A DNA stretch of 64,000 nucleotides from Paenibacillus profundus (lineage in GTDB: Bacteria > Bacillota > Bacilli > Paenibacillales > Paenibacillaceae): the NCBI RefSeq assembly GCF_021369635.1, contig NZ_JAJNBZ010000010.1, forward strand, positions 62,001-126,000, in the 5' to 3' direction. Below the pieces are notes generated by a model. The model did no database searches and was not told the origin of the DNA. It saw only the letters and a list, made by a program, of their open reading frames with translations. Numbering within the stretch: the first letter of the stretch is position 1; each line of letters opens with the position of its first letter. Positions 9,948-18,107 of the stretch are shown here, one piece after another. The translations under genes were made by a program, and so were the position numbers.

Positions 9948-10511
9948 ATGATTACAGAAGCAAAAGCAATGAGACGTATTCAATGGGGTTTTTTATTCTT
10001 TATAGATTATGCCCCGGGCGGCATTGACCTGTTACCTGATATTGTAGGGCTAGCACTGATATGGAGCGGGCTAAATGAGCTGTCTGCTGAGTCCGTTCGG
10101 TACCGTCAAGCGAAGAACGTATGTATACCGCTAATTGTGCTGGCGATAATCGAGGTGCTGCAGCCGCTCCTTATCTCCGGAACGCCTTCACTGTTCCGTG
10201 CCTGGTTCGGCGTCATTCGCAGCGTTGTGGAGACCGGATTGAATATTACGTTAGTGACGCTGATGTGCAGCGGATTAAGAGAGATTGCGCTAGAGAGGGG
10301 ACAAGCCTCCTTTGCTCATACGGCCCGCCGCAGGTCGTTATATTTTGTGATTGCATTAGTATGTTCCATGAGCATGATCGGTTTTGCTTTGGCATCCCCC
10401 ATGGTATTTTCAGCGATGTCCGCGCCAATGTTCCTGCTGTACATTATTGTCGTCTTCATGCTGATGGGATTATTCGGACAAGCTGCCAAGCTTGCGTCGA
10501 AGCAATCATAG
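9948..10511 (+). CDS. unknown multi-pass membrane protein
   Basis: No family recognised. The 187-residue protein is strongly hydrophobic, with four or five likely helices: about residues 12-40, 57-78, 85-105, 128-150 and 157-178. Two charged loops (ELSAESVRYRQ and REIALERGQ) separate them. GAAAGGA lies about 15 nt before the ATG, a weak ribosome site. The gene is followed by a strong intrinsic terminator, so it forms its own transcript. It diverges from the degV-like gene. Confidence 0.68.
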   Translation: MITEAKAMRRIQWGFLFFIDYAPGGIDLLPDIVGLALIWSGLNELSAESVRYRQAKNVCIPLIVLAIIEVLQPLLISGTPSLFRAWFGVIRSVVETGLNITLVTLMCSGLREIALERGQASFAHTARRRSLYFVIALVCSMSMIGFALASPMVFSAMSAPMFLLYIIVVFMLMGLFGQAAKLASKQS

Positions 10512-10518
10512 CCTCTGG

Positions 10519-10547
10519 AAAAAAAGACCTTTTTTGGTCTTTTTTTA
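10519..10547 (+). terminator. intrinsic terminator
   Basis: An A-rich 5' arm and AAAAAGACC pair with GGTCTTTTTTT. A hexa-T loop and a seven-T tail give a classic Rho-independent terminator. The arms read both ways, but only the plus-strand gene ends here. Confidence 0.85.
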
Positions 10548-10676
10548 ATTTTATAAAGTTGGGCGGATTGTCAGGAGAGAAAGCGGATCTAAAGGCTGGG
10601 CCGTATCTCCCTTGTCTCATCCTGCATTGGAATATGTACAGTGAAACAACAGCGTATATCTCTTTACGGCAGGTTT

Positions 10677-10833
10677 CATTGGAGTTGATCCAATGGTTCG
10701 ACTCTCATTTCGAGCAATCGCTGAAAAACAGCCAAATCCATTGGACAAAGTACAGTCTAAACGCCATTTAGCCGCTTGAACCATCGGTTTTACTGTATAT
10801 TTTCCAATGGAACTTACTTCGATCACGGAGAAC
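10677..10833 (+). repeat. dispersed intergenic repeat A, copy 1
   Basis: About 155 nt that recur at 22842-23004 and, shortened and reversed, at 47255-47340. It opens with a perfect inverted repeat, CATTGGAgttgaTCCAATG. It contains conserved blocks such as ATCCATTGGACAAA, TACAGTCT and GCCATTTAGCCG, and closes with TTTTCCAATGGA. The CCATTGGA/TCCAATGG words repeated in both orientations suggest a folded RNA or a small non-autonomous element. The antisense frame here (10617-10826) is part of the repeat and probably not a gene. The 5' flank from about 10570 also resembles that of copy 2. Confidence 0.8.
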
Positions 10834-10930
10834 AGGAATTGTTTTTTTGAAGAACTGTCGCATTTGGCTTGAAAATCCGTCCTTAAATAAAGAGCATGAT
10901 GTCAGGCTTCCGTTCAATGGCTCTTAGATC

Positions 10931-11215
10931 CATTCTCCCATACAATCAGGAAGGATAACGTCGAGAATAAGGTGCATGCATACCATTTCGTGTATACACT
11001 ATGTCAAGCAGCCTGTCAGAGACATTGATTTCTATGCTCGGTGCGGGAGTTTTAAATAGATGCCATGCGCTGAAGCAGCTGAGCAAGGCAGCAGTAATTT
11101 GGCAGCGTTCAGAGTCATGATTGGGAGTGCCGCTTCCTGATGAAAGGGGAGAATGAAGCAAAGAGCCAGATAAAGCAAATCCCCTTTAGTCTGAACGCAC
11201 CACTGTACGGACGGA
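10931..11215 (+). repeat. dispersed repeat B, copy 1, with inverted terminal arms
   Basis: An element bounded by CATTCTCCC (10931) plus TCAGGAAG (10946) and their inverse partners CTTCCTGA (11133) plus GGGAGAATG (11147). A conserved 3' extension runs to about 11215, ending in words like CTGAACGC and GTACGGACG. The same arrangement occurs at 39540-39755. Between the arms the two copies share AGAGTCAT and TGCCGC blocks at similar order. There is no transposase. The stretch 10834-10930 between repeats A and B shows nothing recognisable. Confidence 0.72.
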
Positions 11216-11216
11216 A

Positions 11217-11399
11217 CATCTCGTTAATTATGAAGAGTCGATGCCTTGCTATTTAACAGATGGTACGTCTTCAGGCGATTTTTATGATCATTAGCAAGAT
11301 TGTGGAGACATTCCTTATGGCTATAAAGGTCTCGAGAGTGTTTTTCTTAAATTGGAGGCAGGAAATGCTGAAGTCATGACGAAACCGAACATTAGATGA
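11217..11399 (+). pseudogene. possible decayed coding fragment
   Basis: One frame reads as a plausible 60-residue protein tail interrupted by a single TAG. It begins HLVNYEESMPCYLTDG, stops at 11301-11303 and continues after the stop with DIPYGYKGLESVFLKLE to a TGA at 11397-11399. Composition is protein-like, but no family was recognised and there is no start or ribosome site. It may be the 3' remnant of a gene lost when repeat B arrived next to it. It could also be chance. Confidence 0.28.
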
Positions 11400-11430
11400 T
11401 CATTATGCTAACAAAGGAGAGTGCTTAAAA

Positions 11431-12456
11431 GTGGCACAATGGAACATTGTCGTTGCCGGCTGCGGACAAATGGCCAACACTTGGATTGAATATGTGAAGA
11501 CGCGCCATGACGCAGCTATTGTCGGCTTGGTGGATGTGCAGGCGGAAGCGTCGCTCTCGATGGCTGATAGACATGACTTGAACTGCGGCTTATATTCCGA
11601 TCTGAAGGAAGCAATCCGGCGCAGTGGGGCTAACTTGGTATTTGATATTACGACACCCAATGCGCACCTCAGCACGTCTGGAACGGCGTTGGAAATGGGC
11701 TGCCACGTTATGGCGGAGAAGCCGCTCGCGGCGCACATGTCCGAAGCTGTGCAATTAACGAAGATCGCCCGGCAAGCACAGCGGTCATTGGCCATTATGC
11801 AGAACCGTCGCTATCTTCGCTCCATTCGAGCCTACCGCGAACTAATCCGGACAGGCGCAATAGGTTCGGTCGGGTTCATCGGAGCCGACTTCTTCCTTGC
11901 TCCCCGCTTCGGCGGCTTCCGGGAAGAAATGGCGAGTCCGCTTGTATTGGATATGTCGATTCATACGTTCGACCAAGCTAGATTCATTACAGGCGCGGAT
12001 CCTATCAACGTTACTTGCCAGGAGTGGAACCCGCCCGGCTCTTGGTACCGTGGCAGCGCTTCAGCAATATGCACGTTCGAGATGAATGACGGCTCGATGT
12101 TCAATTACCGCGGATCCTGGTGTGCACAAGGATTTCCAACCTCTTGGGAGGCTTCATGGCGCGTAGTAGGAAGCCAAGGGACCGCTATATGGGATGGCGA
12201 GCGGATAGAGGCCGAATCCTTTGACAAGGATGGTCAAGGGAGCAGAACGCAAGGAACGACCGATTGGAACGGGCAGGAGGGGCATTTCGGGTGCTTGGAT
12301 GAAATGTTCCTCGCGCTGGAGGAAGGACGGCCGGCGGAGACGAATGCGGAAGATAATCTGAAAAGCATTGCGATGGTGTTCGGAGCGATCGAGAGCGCCA
12401 AGCTGGGCAAGACGATCCATATTCCGACGCTGTTAGCGCAGGGGTTGAGTTCATGA
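11431..12456 (+). CDS. Gfo/Idh/MocA-family NAD(P)-dependent oxidoreductase
   Basis: Predicted sugar or inositol-type dehydrogenase, 341 residues. The N-terminal Rossmann motif is VAGCGQMANTW. The family's catalytic EKP lysine is visible as AEKPLA near residue 95, and the C-terminal domain has DMSIHTFDQARFITG with the conserved Asp/His pair. Start is GTG 12 nt after AAAGGAG. The last codons overlap the next gene by four bases (ATGA), implying translational coupling to a PP2C-like phosphatase. The substrate is unknown. Confidence 0.9.
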   Translation: MAQWNIVVAGCGQMANTWIEYVKTRHDAAIVGLVDVQAEASLSMADRHDLNCGLYSDLKEAIRRSGANLVFDITTPNAHLSTSGTALEMGCHVMAEKPLAAHMSEAVQLTKIARQAQRSLAIMQNRRYLRSIRAYRELIRTGAIGSVGFIGADFFLAPRFGGFREEMASPLVLDMSIHTFDQARFITGADPINVTCQEWNPPGSWYRGSASAICTFEMNDGSMFNYRGSWCAQGFPTSWEASWRVVGSQGTAIWDGERIEAESFDKDGQGSRTQGTTDWNGQEGHFGCLDEMFLALEEGRPAETNAEDNLKSIAMVFGAIESAKLGKTIHIPTLLAQGLSS

Positions 12457-13343
12457 AGCCGGTCAGCTTCAGCTATCAGTTGCTTATCGACGCCGTAACG
12501 AGGAAAGGCCAAGGAACACGGAATGAGGATCGGCTTGTCGTGTTTCCGGAGGAACGATTATTCGGTGTCATTGACGGCGTATCGGGAATACAAGTGCCTC
12601 TGGATGATGAGGGGAGAACGGCGGGGGAGCTGGCAGCGCGGACTGTGGCACAGCCATGGGCTTCTGCCGTCACTGACCCAGACCGATCATCCCGTCCGCT
12701 CGACTTGCTGGTGCGCACGAGCCTGCAAGCGAACGAACGGTTGAACGGAATTATGCTGGAGCAAGGAATCGACCTCAGCAGAAAGGAACGGCGCTTCGGT
12801 GCTGTTCACGCCTTCGTACTGCTGGATGAGACTCACGCGCATTGGGTTCAGACGGGAGATTGTATGATTTATGCCGTCTATGAGACGGGACAAATACGAA
12901 CTATAACGCATGACCGTGTCGAATACTATGACTCGCACGCGCTTGAGACATGGCAGCAGAATGACGAAGCCTGGTTGAAGCATGAACGGCCGGATGAGGT
13001 TCAAGCTATGCTTGCAAACAATCGGACACACGCGAACTCCAATCCAGGCTACAGTGTATTAAACGGCGATCCGGCTGTCGAATGGCATATGGAGTATGGC
13101 AGCATCGCGCTGCAAGGCATGACGCATTTGCTCCTCGTAACGGATGGGCTATATCCTTGGCACCTTGACGACCGTCAGCGTACGACGGAGGCATGGATTC
13201 AATATGTAGTCCATACCGGGATTGGACAGAGCTTGGCAGTGCTGGAAGCGAACGAGCGACAGGATGAACACTGCAACCAAATTCCCCGGTTCAAAATGTC
13301 CGACGATAAGACAGGCATTTTGCTCACGCTTGCGCAGACGTGA
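12453..13343 (+). CDS. PP2C-family protein phosphatase-like protein
   Basis: A 296-residue stand-alone PPM/PP2C domain without membrane segments. Metal-binding motifs are in place: GTRNEDRLVV near residue 21, the Asp-Gly of FGVIDGVSG, TGDCMIYAV, LLLVTDGLY and the terminal DDKTGILL. Departures from the classic family are Val-Ser for His-Gly in motif II and Cys for Ser in the GDS motif. The fold is well supported and activity is likely, though the substrate (phosphoprotein or small molecule) is not evident. It overlaps the oxidoreductase gene by four bases and converges on msrAB. Confidence 0.82.
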   Translation: MKPVSFSYQLLIDAVTRKGQGTRNEDRLVVFPEERLFGVIDGVSGIQVPLDDEGRTAGELAARTVAQPWASAVTDPDRSSRPLDLLVRTSLQANERLNGIMLEQGIDLSRKERRFGAVHAFVLLDETHAHWVQTGDCMIYAVYETGQIRTITHDRVEYYDSHALETWQQNDEAWLKHERPDEVQAMLANNRTHANSNPGYSVLNGDPAVEWHMEYGSIALQGMTHLLLVTDGLYPWHLDDRQRTTEAWIQYVVHTGIGQSLAVLEANERQDEHCNQIPRFKMSDDKTGILLTLAQT

Positions 13344-13358
13344 TTGATCTCATTTGTT

Positions 13359-14342
13359 CTATGACTGAGCTTCGAACAGAGACAAAAATTCTCCATATCC
13401 TTCTCGTTCCAGATCTTCTTTACGAATAAAGCGGAGGGCGGCGGAATTAATACAGTACCGCAATCCATTCGGACCCGGACCATCGTCAAAGACGTGGCCG
13501 AGATGCGACTCCCCGAAACGGCTGCGCACCTCCATACGAACCATGCCGTGCGATAAGTCAAGCTGTTCCTCGACGTGATGCGGACGAAGCGGCTTCGTAA
13601 AGCTTGGCCAACCACAGCCGGAATCGAATTTTTCCTTCGAACTGAACAAAGGTTCGCCAGATACGATATCTACATAAATGCCTTCTGCTTTATGGTCCCA
13701 GAATTCGTTCTGGAATGGCGGCTCGGTTCCGCTATTTTGCGTCACATGATATTGCATCGAATTCAATGTATCTTTCAGCCCGATCTTATCCTTTGCTTGA
13801 ATCGCCCAATGGGAAGAGATAAAGGCATCCCGGCCAGACCCTTTGCGATACCGCTTGTAATGCGCAGGGTTTTTCATATGATAATCTTGATGATGTTCTT
13901 CAGCGGGATAGAACGTTCCCGCGGGTAAGATCTCAGTGGCGATCGGCTTGTCGAAGCGGCCGCTCTGTTCCAATTCAAGCTTGGATTGCTCTGCTGTCTG
14001 CCGCTGCTCTTCATTATGATAGAAAATCGCCGTCCGATACGATGAGCCGCGATCGTGGAACTGCCCGCCTTCATCGGTAGGGTCGATTTGCTGCCAAAAT
14101 ATTTCAAGCAGCTTCTCGTAAGGGAACAACTGCGGTTGAAACGTAATTTGCACGGCTTCCGCATGTCCTGTCTTATCGGTGCATACTTCCTCGTATGTAG
14201 GACAATCGGTATGGCCGCCTGTATAGCCAGAAATGATGGAGTGAATGCCAGGAAGCTCTTCAAACGGTGTTACCATACACCAGAAGCAGCCACCGGCAAA
14301 AGTCGCTTGCTCCAATGGGGCATGTTCATCAAGAATACTCAT
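13359..14342 (-). CDS. msrAB: bifunctional methionine sulfoxide reductase MsrA/MsrB
   Basis: Fusion enzyme that reduces both S- and R-methionine sulfoxide in proteins. The N-terminal MsrA domain carries the active-site motif GGCFWC with catalytic Cys19 and the family segments SGYTGG and [10 protein letters not shown]. The C-terminal MsrB domain, from about residue 185, has SGCGWPSF, the segment [12 protein letters not shown] and the catalytic Cys297 in [11 protein letters not shown]. The 327-residue length suits the A-B fusion. Start ATG follows AAGGAGG. Single gene, convergent with the phosphatase gene. Confidence 0.95.
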   Translation of the reverse strand: MSILDEHAPLEQATFAGGCFWCMVTPFEELPGIHSIISGYTGGHTDCPTYEEVCTDKTGHAEAVQITFQPQLFPYEKLLEIFWQQIDPTDEGGQFHDRGSSYRTAIFYHNEEQRQTAEQSKLELEQSGRFDKPIATEILPAGTFYPAEEHHQDYHMKNPAHYKRYRKGSGRDAFISSHWAIQAKDKIGLKDTLNSMQYHVTQNSGTEPPFQNEFWDHKAEGIYVDIVSGEPLFSSKEKFDSGCGWPSFTKPLRPHHVEEQLDLSHGMVRMEVRSRFGESHLGHVFDDGPGPNGLRYCINSAALRFIRKEDLEREGYGEFLSLFEAQS

Positions 14343-14441
14343 TTATAGGCTACCTCCTTTTCAATAAAATAATCATAACCAATTGTACCCGATTGAACAA
14401 TGGCTCAACCGTGCACCTTGAAAAATAGGTGAAAATAAGGG

Positions 14442-14470
14442 TTGAACAATTCATTATTCGATGTTATTAT
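14442..14470 (+). promoter_or_regulatory. promoter of the Mn riboswitch-TerC transcript
   Basis: TTGAAC (-35) and TATTAT (-10) are separated by exactly 17 nt. Transcription would start around 14477, just ahead of the riboswitch aptamer. Confidence 0.7.
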
Positions 14471-14490
14471 TAGTTCACCGAAAATGAATA

Positions 14491-14628
14491 CTCCAAAGGG
14501 GAGTAGCTAGCACAGTATAAGTCGTCATTACGGGATCCGTTCCCTAGCGGTCCTCGGCTATACTGGCAACGTATAGCGTTGTTTGCGAGACCTTTGCCAC
14601 GATTGTAACGTTGGTGAAGGTCTCTTTT
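14491..14628 (+). ncRNA. yybP-ykoY manganese riboswitch
   Basis: The leader has the conserved yybP-ykoY blocks: CTCCAAAGGGGAGTAGC at the 5' side, GTCGTCATTACGG, TACTGGCAACG and the 3' block GAGACCTTTGCC. This family senses Mn2+ and turns on efflux or metalation genes. The 3' conserved block (14587-14594) can instead pair with AAGGTCTC (14617-14624), followed by TTTT, giving a terminator that competes with the aptamer. Metal binding should favour readthrough. The downstream gene is a TerC-family membrane protein, the usual partner. Confidence 0.92.
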
Positions 14629-14636
14629 GATCTGAG

Positions 14637-14671
14637 CGCCGTTACCTCGTGGTAACGGCGTTCATGTTTTT
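14637..14671 (+). terminator. second leader hairpin before the TerC gene
   Basis: A perfect 10-bp stem, CGCCGTTACC/GGTAACGGCG, with loop TCGT, followed by a T-rich run. It lies after the riboswitch expression platform and before the ribosome site, so the leader has two tandem terminator-like hairpins. Confidence 0.65.
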
Positions 14672-14712
14672 CGCGTCCGTAATACATACTAAAGATAAGG
14701 GGGATGCAACAG

Positions 14713-15438
14713 ATGGAATTATTCTCATTAGAATTCTGGACGGCGTTGCTGTCTATTGTTGTTATCGATTTGGTACTTGCCGGCGATAACGCAATTGTCA
14801 TCGGTCTGGCGGCTCGGAACTTGCCGAAGCAGGACCAGAAAAAAGTAATTATATGGGGGACAGTCGGAGCCGTTATTATCCGCGCGCTAGCGACCTTGGG
14901 AGTCGTGTGGCTCCTGAAAATACCGTTCCTGCTCGTTGTAGGTGGCGCCGTGCTTCTCTGGATCGCCATTAAGCTCATGGTGGAGGAGAAAGAGCATAAC
15001 GTGCAAGCCGGCACGAACTTCTGGGCAGCGGTACGGACGATTATTGTCGCCGATGCCGCGATGGGGTTGGATAACGTCTTGGCCGTTGCCGGAGCGGCGG
15101 GAGGACACGGTGGGCTTGTCGTCTTAGGGCTTGCCATCTCTGTGCCAATCGTCGTATGGGGAAGTACCATCGTATTGAAATTCATCGAGCGCTATCCGGC
15201 TATTATCGTTGTCGGGTCTGCGGTTCTTGCTTGGACATCTGCCAAAATGTTCGTCGGCGAATTCGAAAAATTCGAGTCGATTGCACCTTATTTTGAGAAC
15301 CCGGTTATTAAGTACGGATTCGAAATTATCGTCGTTGTCCTAGTCGTTGCTACCGGTCTTATCATTAAACGCAACCGCAAAAAGAAGCAACAACAGCTGC
15401 CAGACAATTCCGACGACATGCGTCAACGTGCGCAATAA
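14713..15438 (+). CDS. TerC-family membrane protein (MeeY/YkoY-like)
   Basis: TerC proteins are integral membrane proteins; the Bacillus YkoY/YceF relatives are tied to Mn2+ export and loading of secreted enzymes. The 241-residue protein has about seven helices and the conserved acidic motifs DLVLAGDNAIVIG near residue 20 and ADAAMGLDNVLAVAG near residue 113, which likely bind metal. The ATG at 14713 sits 9 nt after AAGGGGG; the ATG at 14704 abuts the ribosome site and is less likely. Control by the upstream yybP-ykoY riboswitch strongly supports a manganese role. Confidence 0.93.
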   Translation: MELFSLEFWTALLSIVVIDLVLAGDNAIVIGLAARNLPKQDQKKVIIWGTVGAVIIRALATLGVVWLLKIPFLLVVGGAVLLWIAIKLMVEEKEHNVQAGTNFWAAVRTIIVADAAMGLDNVLAVAGAAGGHGGLVVLGLAISVPIVVWGSTIVLKFIERYPAIIVVGSAVLAWTSAKMFVGEFEKFESIAPYFENPVIKYGFEIIVVVLVVATGLIIKRNRKKKQQQLPDNSDDMRQRAQ

Positions 15439-15487
15439 ACAATGTAAACAAAACAAATGCATTGCACAGCCGTGCAGAGCACACTGC

Positions 15488-15519
15488 AATGAGCCCTAGA
15501 ATCGTTCTAGCGGCTCATT
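15488..15519 (+). terminator. intrinsic terminator after the TerC gene
   Basis: AATGAGCC pairs with GGCTCATT, with an inner CTAGAA/TTCTAG stem. It is followed by a modest TTATAT tail. Confidence 0.65.
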
Positions 15520-15622
15520 TATATATGTATATGCTGATCATGACACACAAGTGACTCGCGCGATACATGATGACCGCTGAGGACTAGCGGACGAGCTGGA
15601 ACCAATCGCGGCGACGAAATGA

Positions 15623-15640
15623 GCGCCCCTCCCGGAGCGC
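15623..15640 (-). terminator. possible terminator of the GH4 gene
   Basis: A short GC-rich hairpin (GCGCTCC/GGGGCGC on the minus strand) lies 22 nt after the GH4 stop codon. The following sequence is only weakly T-rich. Confidence 0.4.
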
Positions 15641-15662
15641 CCTCTTTACTGTAAAAACTGAC

Positions 15663-16961
15663 TTATTTAAACGTTGGCAGCCAAGTGCCATGCGCTTCAA
15701 TCAGAGTGTCGCACAAGGAGACGATATCGTCCATGCTTAGCTCTGCCGATGTATGCGGATCCAGCATGGCTGCGTGATAGATGTGCTCCTTCTTGCCTGT
15801 CATGGCCGCTTCGATCGTAAGCAGTTGTGTATTAATATTCGTGCGATTCAGTGCAGCAAGCTGTGGAGGCAGATTCCCGACATAAGTTGGCGTGATCCCG
15901 CTGCGATCGACGAAGCACGGCACTTCCACGCAAGCTTCCTTCGGCAGATTCGTAATCAATCCAGTGTTCATCACGTTGCCGCCGATCTTGAACGGCACGC
16001 CCGTCTCCATCGCTTCGAGCATATATGAAGCATATTCGTGCGAACGTGTATGCTCCAATTGTTGATTGTTCACCAACTGCTCGCGCATGTGCTTCCATTG
16101 TTCAATTTGATGGACGCAGCGGCGCGGATATTCGTCAAGTGGAATGCTAAGCTGCTCAATGAGTTCGGGGTACTGCTTCTTAATGAAATAAGGATGGTAT
16201 TCCGCATTGTGCTCTGATGACTCTGTTACATAATAGCCGAACTTGAACATTAGTTCGAAGCGCACCATGTCATGATGCTTTTCTTTTTGTTTCTCTATCG
16301 CCCGGCGTTTAATTTCCGGATATAAATCTTCACCGTCCTTAGTCACTTCCAGAAGCCAGGCCATATGGTTAATTCCGGCGATCTTCGCTTGCACGCCTTC
16401 TGCGTCTAGCTCCAAGCTGCGGAACAGATGAGGCACACACGCTTGCACGCTATGACAGAGACCGACCGTACGAACACCGCCATATGTATTCATGACATTC
16501 GTCAGAACAGCCATCGGATTCGTATAGTTGAGGAACCAAGCGTCAGGACATACTTCTTGGATGTCCTTCGCGAAGTCAAGCATCACCGGGATGGTGCGCA
16601 GGTTGCGGAAGATGCCACCGATGCCCAACGTGTCTCCGATCGTTTGGCGCAGTCCATACTTTTTAGGAATCTCAAAGTCGGTAATCGTACATGGGTCGTA
16701 GCCTCCCACTTGAATGGCATTGACGACATATTTGGCTCCGCGCAACGCTTCTTTGCGATCGTGATAGGCGACGACGCGGCATGTGCTGCCAGACGTAGAC
16801 AACAGGTTGTTCAGCATCCGTTCCGAATCGTGCAGCCGTTCGTGATCGATATCGAACAGAGCGAGTTCGAACTCTTGCAGTGCCGGAGTTAACATGCAAT
16901 CTCCCAGCACGTTTTTAGCGAATACGGTGCTGCCGGCACCTAGAAAAGTAATTTTGCCCAT
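15663..16961 (-). CDS. GH4-family glycosidase, alpha-galactosidase type
   Basis: GH4 enzymes use NAD+ and a divalent metal to cleave glycosides by a redox mechanism inside the cell. The N-terminal Rossmann motif is ITFLGAGSTVFAKN. The cofactor-region motif TNPMA near residue 148 is followed by the metal-binding Cys-His in GLCHSVQA near 170, and GINHMAWL near 197. The CHS variant is typical of MelA-type alpha-galactosidases rather than the 6-phospho-glucosidases. 432 residues is normal for the family. It diverges from an AraC regulator and lies next to the uronate operon, so it may remove galactosyl or galacturonosyl residues from imported oligosaccharides. Confidence 0.9.
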   Translation of the reverse strand: MGKITFLGAGSTVFAKNVLGDCMLTPALQEFELALFDIDHERLHDSERMLNNLLSTSGSTCRVVAYHDRKEALRGAKYVVNAIQVGGYDPCTITDFEIPKKYGLRQTIGDTLGIGGIFRNLRTIPVMLDFAKDIQEVCPDAWFLNYTNPMAVLTNVMNTYGGVRTVGLCHSVQACVPHLFRSLELDAEGVQAKIAGINHMAWLLEVTKDGEDLYPEIKRRAIEKQKEKHHDMVRFELMFKFGYYVTESSEHNAEYHPYFIKKQYPELIEQLSIPLDEYPRRCVHQIEQWKHMREQLVNNQQLEHTRSHEYASYMLEAMETGVPFKIGGNVMNTGLITNLPKEACVEVPCFVDRSGITPTYVGNLPPQLAALNRTNINTQLLTIEAAMTGKKEHIYHAAMLDPHTSAELSMDDIVSLCDTLIEAHGTWLPTFK

Positions 16962-17136
16962 GATTCCTTCATCCTTTCTGCGAGAGGAAAAGTTTGATTT
17001 TTTTTAAAGTTCATATGGTCTGATGCAACATGGAATAAAATGCTGTACAATCAATGTAGCTGAATTTGGTGAAACTGTGTATGGGCAAAATGATTATGAG
17101 TATGGAGCATTGTAGCCGAAAAAGGGAGGGGACGCT

Positions 17137-18009
17137 GTGGCTGAGCGAGCGAATATCGCCATCAACGAAGCTCCGTCTCGCGGTGAACTGACCGTCTTAT
17201 TCAGTGGCCAATCGAATACGGAACCAGGCCATCGAATCGGTCCGACGGTGCATGACTATGGGATCGTCCATTGCGTGCTGTCCGGCAAGGGAAAGTTCGC
17301 GATGCGGGGACAGGAATTTGAAGTCAGCGCAGGAGATAGCTTCTTTATCTTCCCAGGCGAATTGGTATATTACGAGGCAAATGAACAGCACCCGTGGGAA
17401 TACCGTTGGATTGGCTTTCGTGGTAATAATGCAGAGCAAATACTTGCCAATATAGGCATTGGCCCGCATGTTCCTGTACTGAAAGGCTATCGAAAGCACC
17501 GGGTGGAGGCTCTATTCCGCAATGCAATGAAAGCGCTGCATCAGGGAGGGGAAGCAAGCGACATTGAAGCCGAAGGCTACTTCCGAGTGGCTCTTGCCGA
17601 ATATGCTCGCGTGGCAAGCACCGGGAGAGGCGGCTCTAAAGGCGATATGCGCACAGATATCGAACGTCAGGTGGAACAAGCGGCGCGTTGGCTTACATTA
17701 CAGCATGACAAAGCGATATCCATCGATGAGCTTGCGCACATGCTTGGTTATCATAGGACATACTTATCGAAAATGTTCCGCAAGCAGATGGGTGAGCCTC
17801 CGATGCAATTTCTCCTGCGGATTCGGATGGAGCGGGCCAGAACGCTGCTTATGACGACCCAACTGACGATCGAACAGATTGCCGCGTCAGTAGGCTATGA
17901 AGATGCGCTCTACTTTTCCAAGCTGTATAAAAAATGGTATACTCGTGCCCCTACTGCCCATCGCATCGAACTGCAGTCTCAGCAAATGACCGATTGCTCG
18001 TATCGTTAA
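17137..18009 (+). CDS. AraC-family transcriptional regulator
   Basis: One-component sugar-responsive activator of 290 residues. A cupin-like ligand domain fills the first half (HCVLSGKGKFAMRGQEF followed by GDSFFIFPGE). The C-terminal 100 residues have two helix-turn-helix motifs, including LAHMLGYHRTYLSKMFRKQ and IAASVGYEDALYFSKLYKK. The GTG start follows GGGAGGGG. It diverges from the GH4 gene over 175 nt, the usual arrangement for a regulator and its target, so it probably activates the glycosidase. Confidence 0.9.
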   Translation: MAERANIAINEAPSRGELTVLFSGQSNTEPGHRIGPTVHDYGIVHCVLSGKGKFAMRGQEFEVSAGDSFFIFPGELVYYEANEQHPWEYRWIGFRGNNAEQILANIGIGPHVPVLKGYRKHRVEALFRNAMKALHQGGEASDIEAEGYFRVALAEYARVASTGRGGSKGDMRTDIERQVEQAARWLTLQHDKAISIDELAHMLGYHRTYLSKMFRKQMGEPPMQFLLRIRMERARTLLMTTQLTIEQIAASVGYEDALYFSKLYKKWYTRAPTAHRIELQSQQMTDCSYR

Positions 18010-18024
18010 CACATCATATAAAGA

Positions 18025-18070
18025 GCCCCCTTATCGCCGATCGTCACATGAATCCGGCAATGAAGGGGGC
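18025..18070. terminator. hairpin between convergent genes
   Basis: GCCCCCTT pairs with AAGGGGGC across a loop of about 30 nt. It lies between the 3' ends of the AraC gene (+) and the GH88 gene (-). A short T-rich tail is present on the minus side. Confidence 0.55.
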
Positions 18071-18107
18071 TTGGAATTACAAGAGAGAACGATATAAACA
18101 ATTACAA

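Noticed and set aside
10617-10826. Minus-strand frame in repeat A copy 1
   Set aside because: It is the antisense of a dispersed repeat and has no ribosome site. Similar peptides from the copies reflect repeat similarity.
10548-11430. Insertion sequence
   Set aside because: Inverted arms exist, but there is no transposase and no clear target-site duplication; recorded as dispersed repeats instead.
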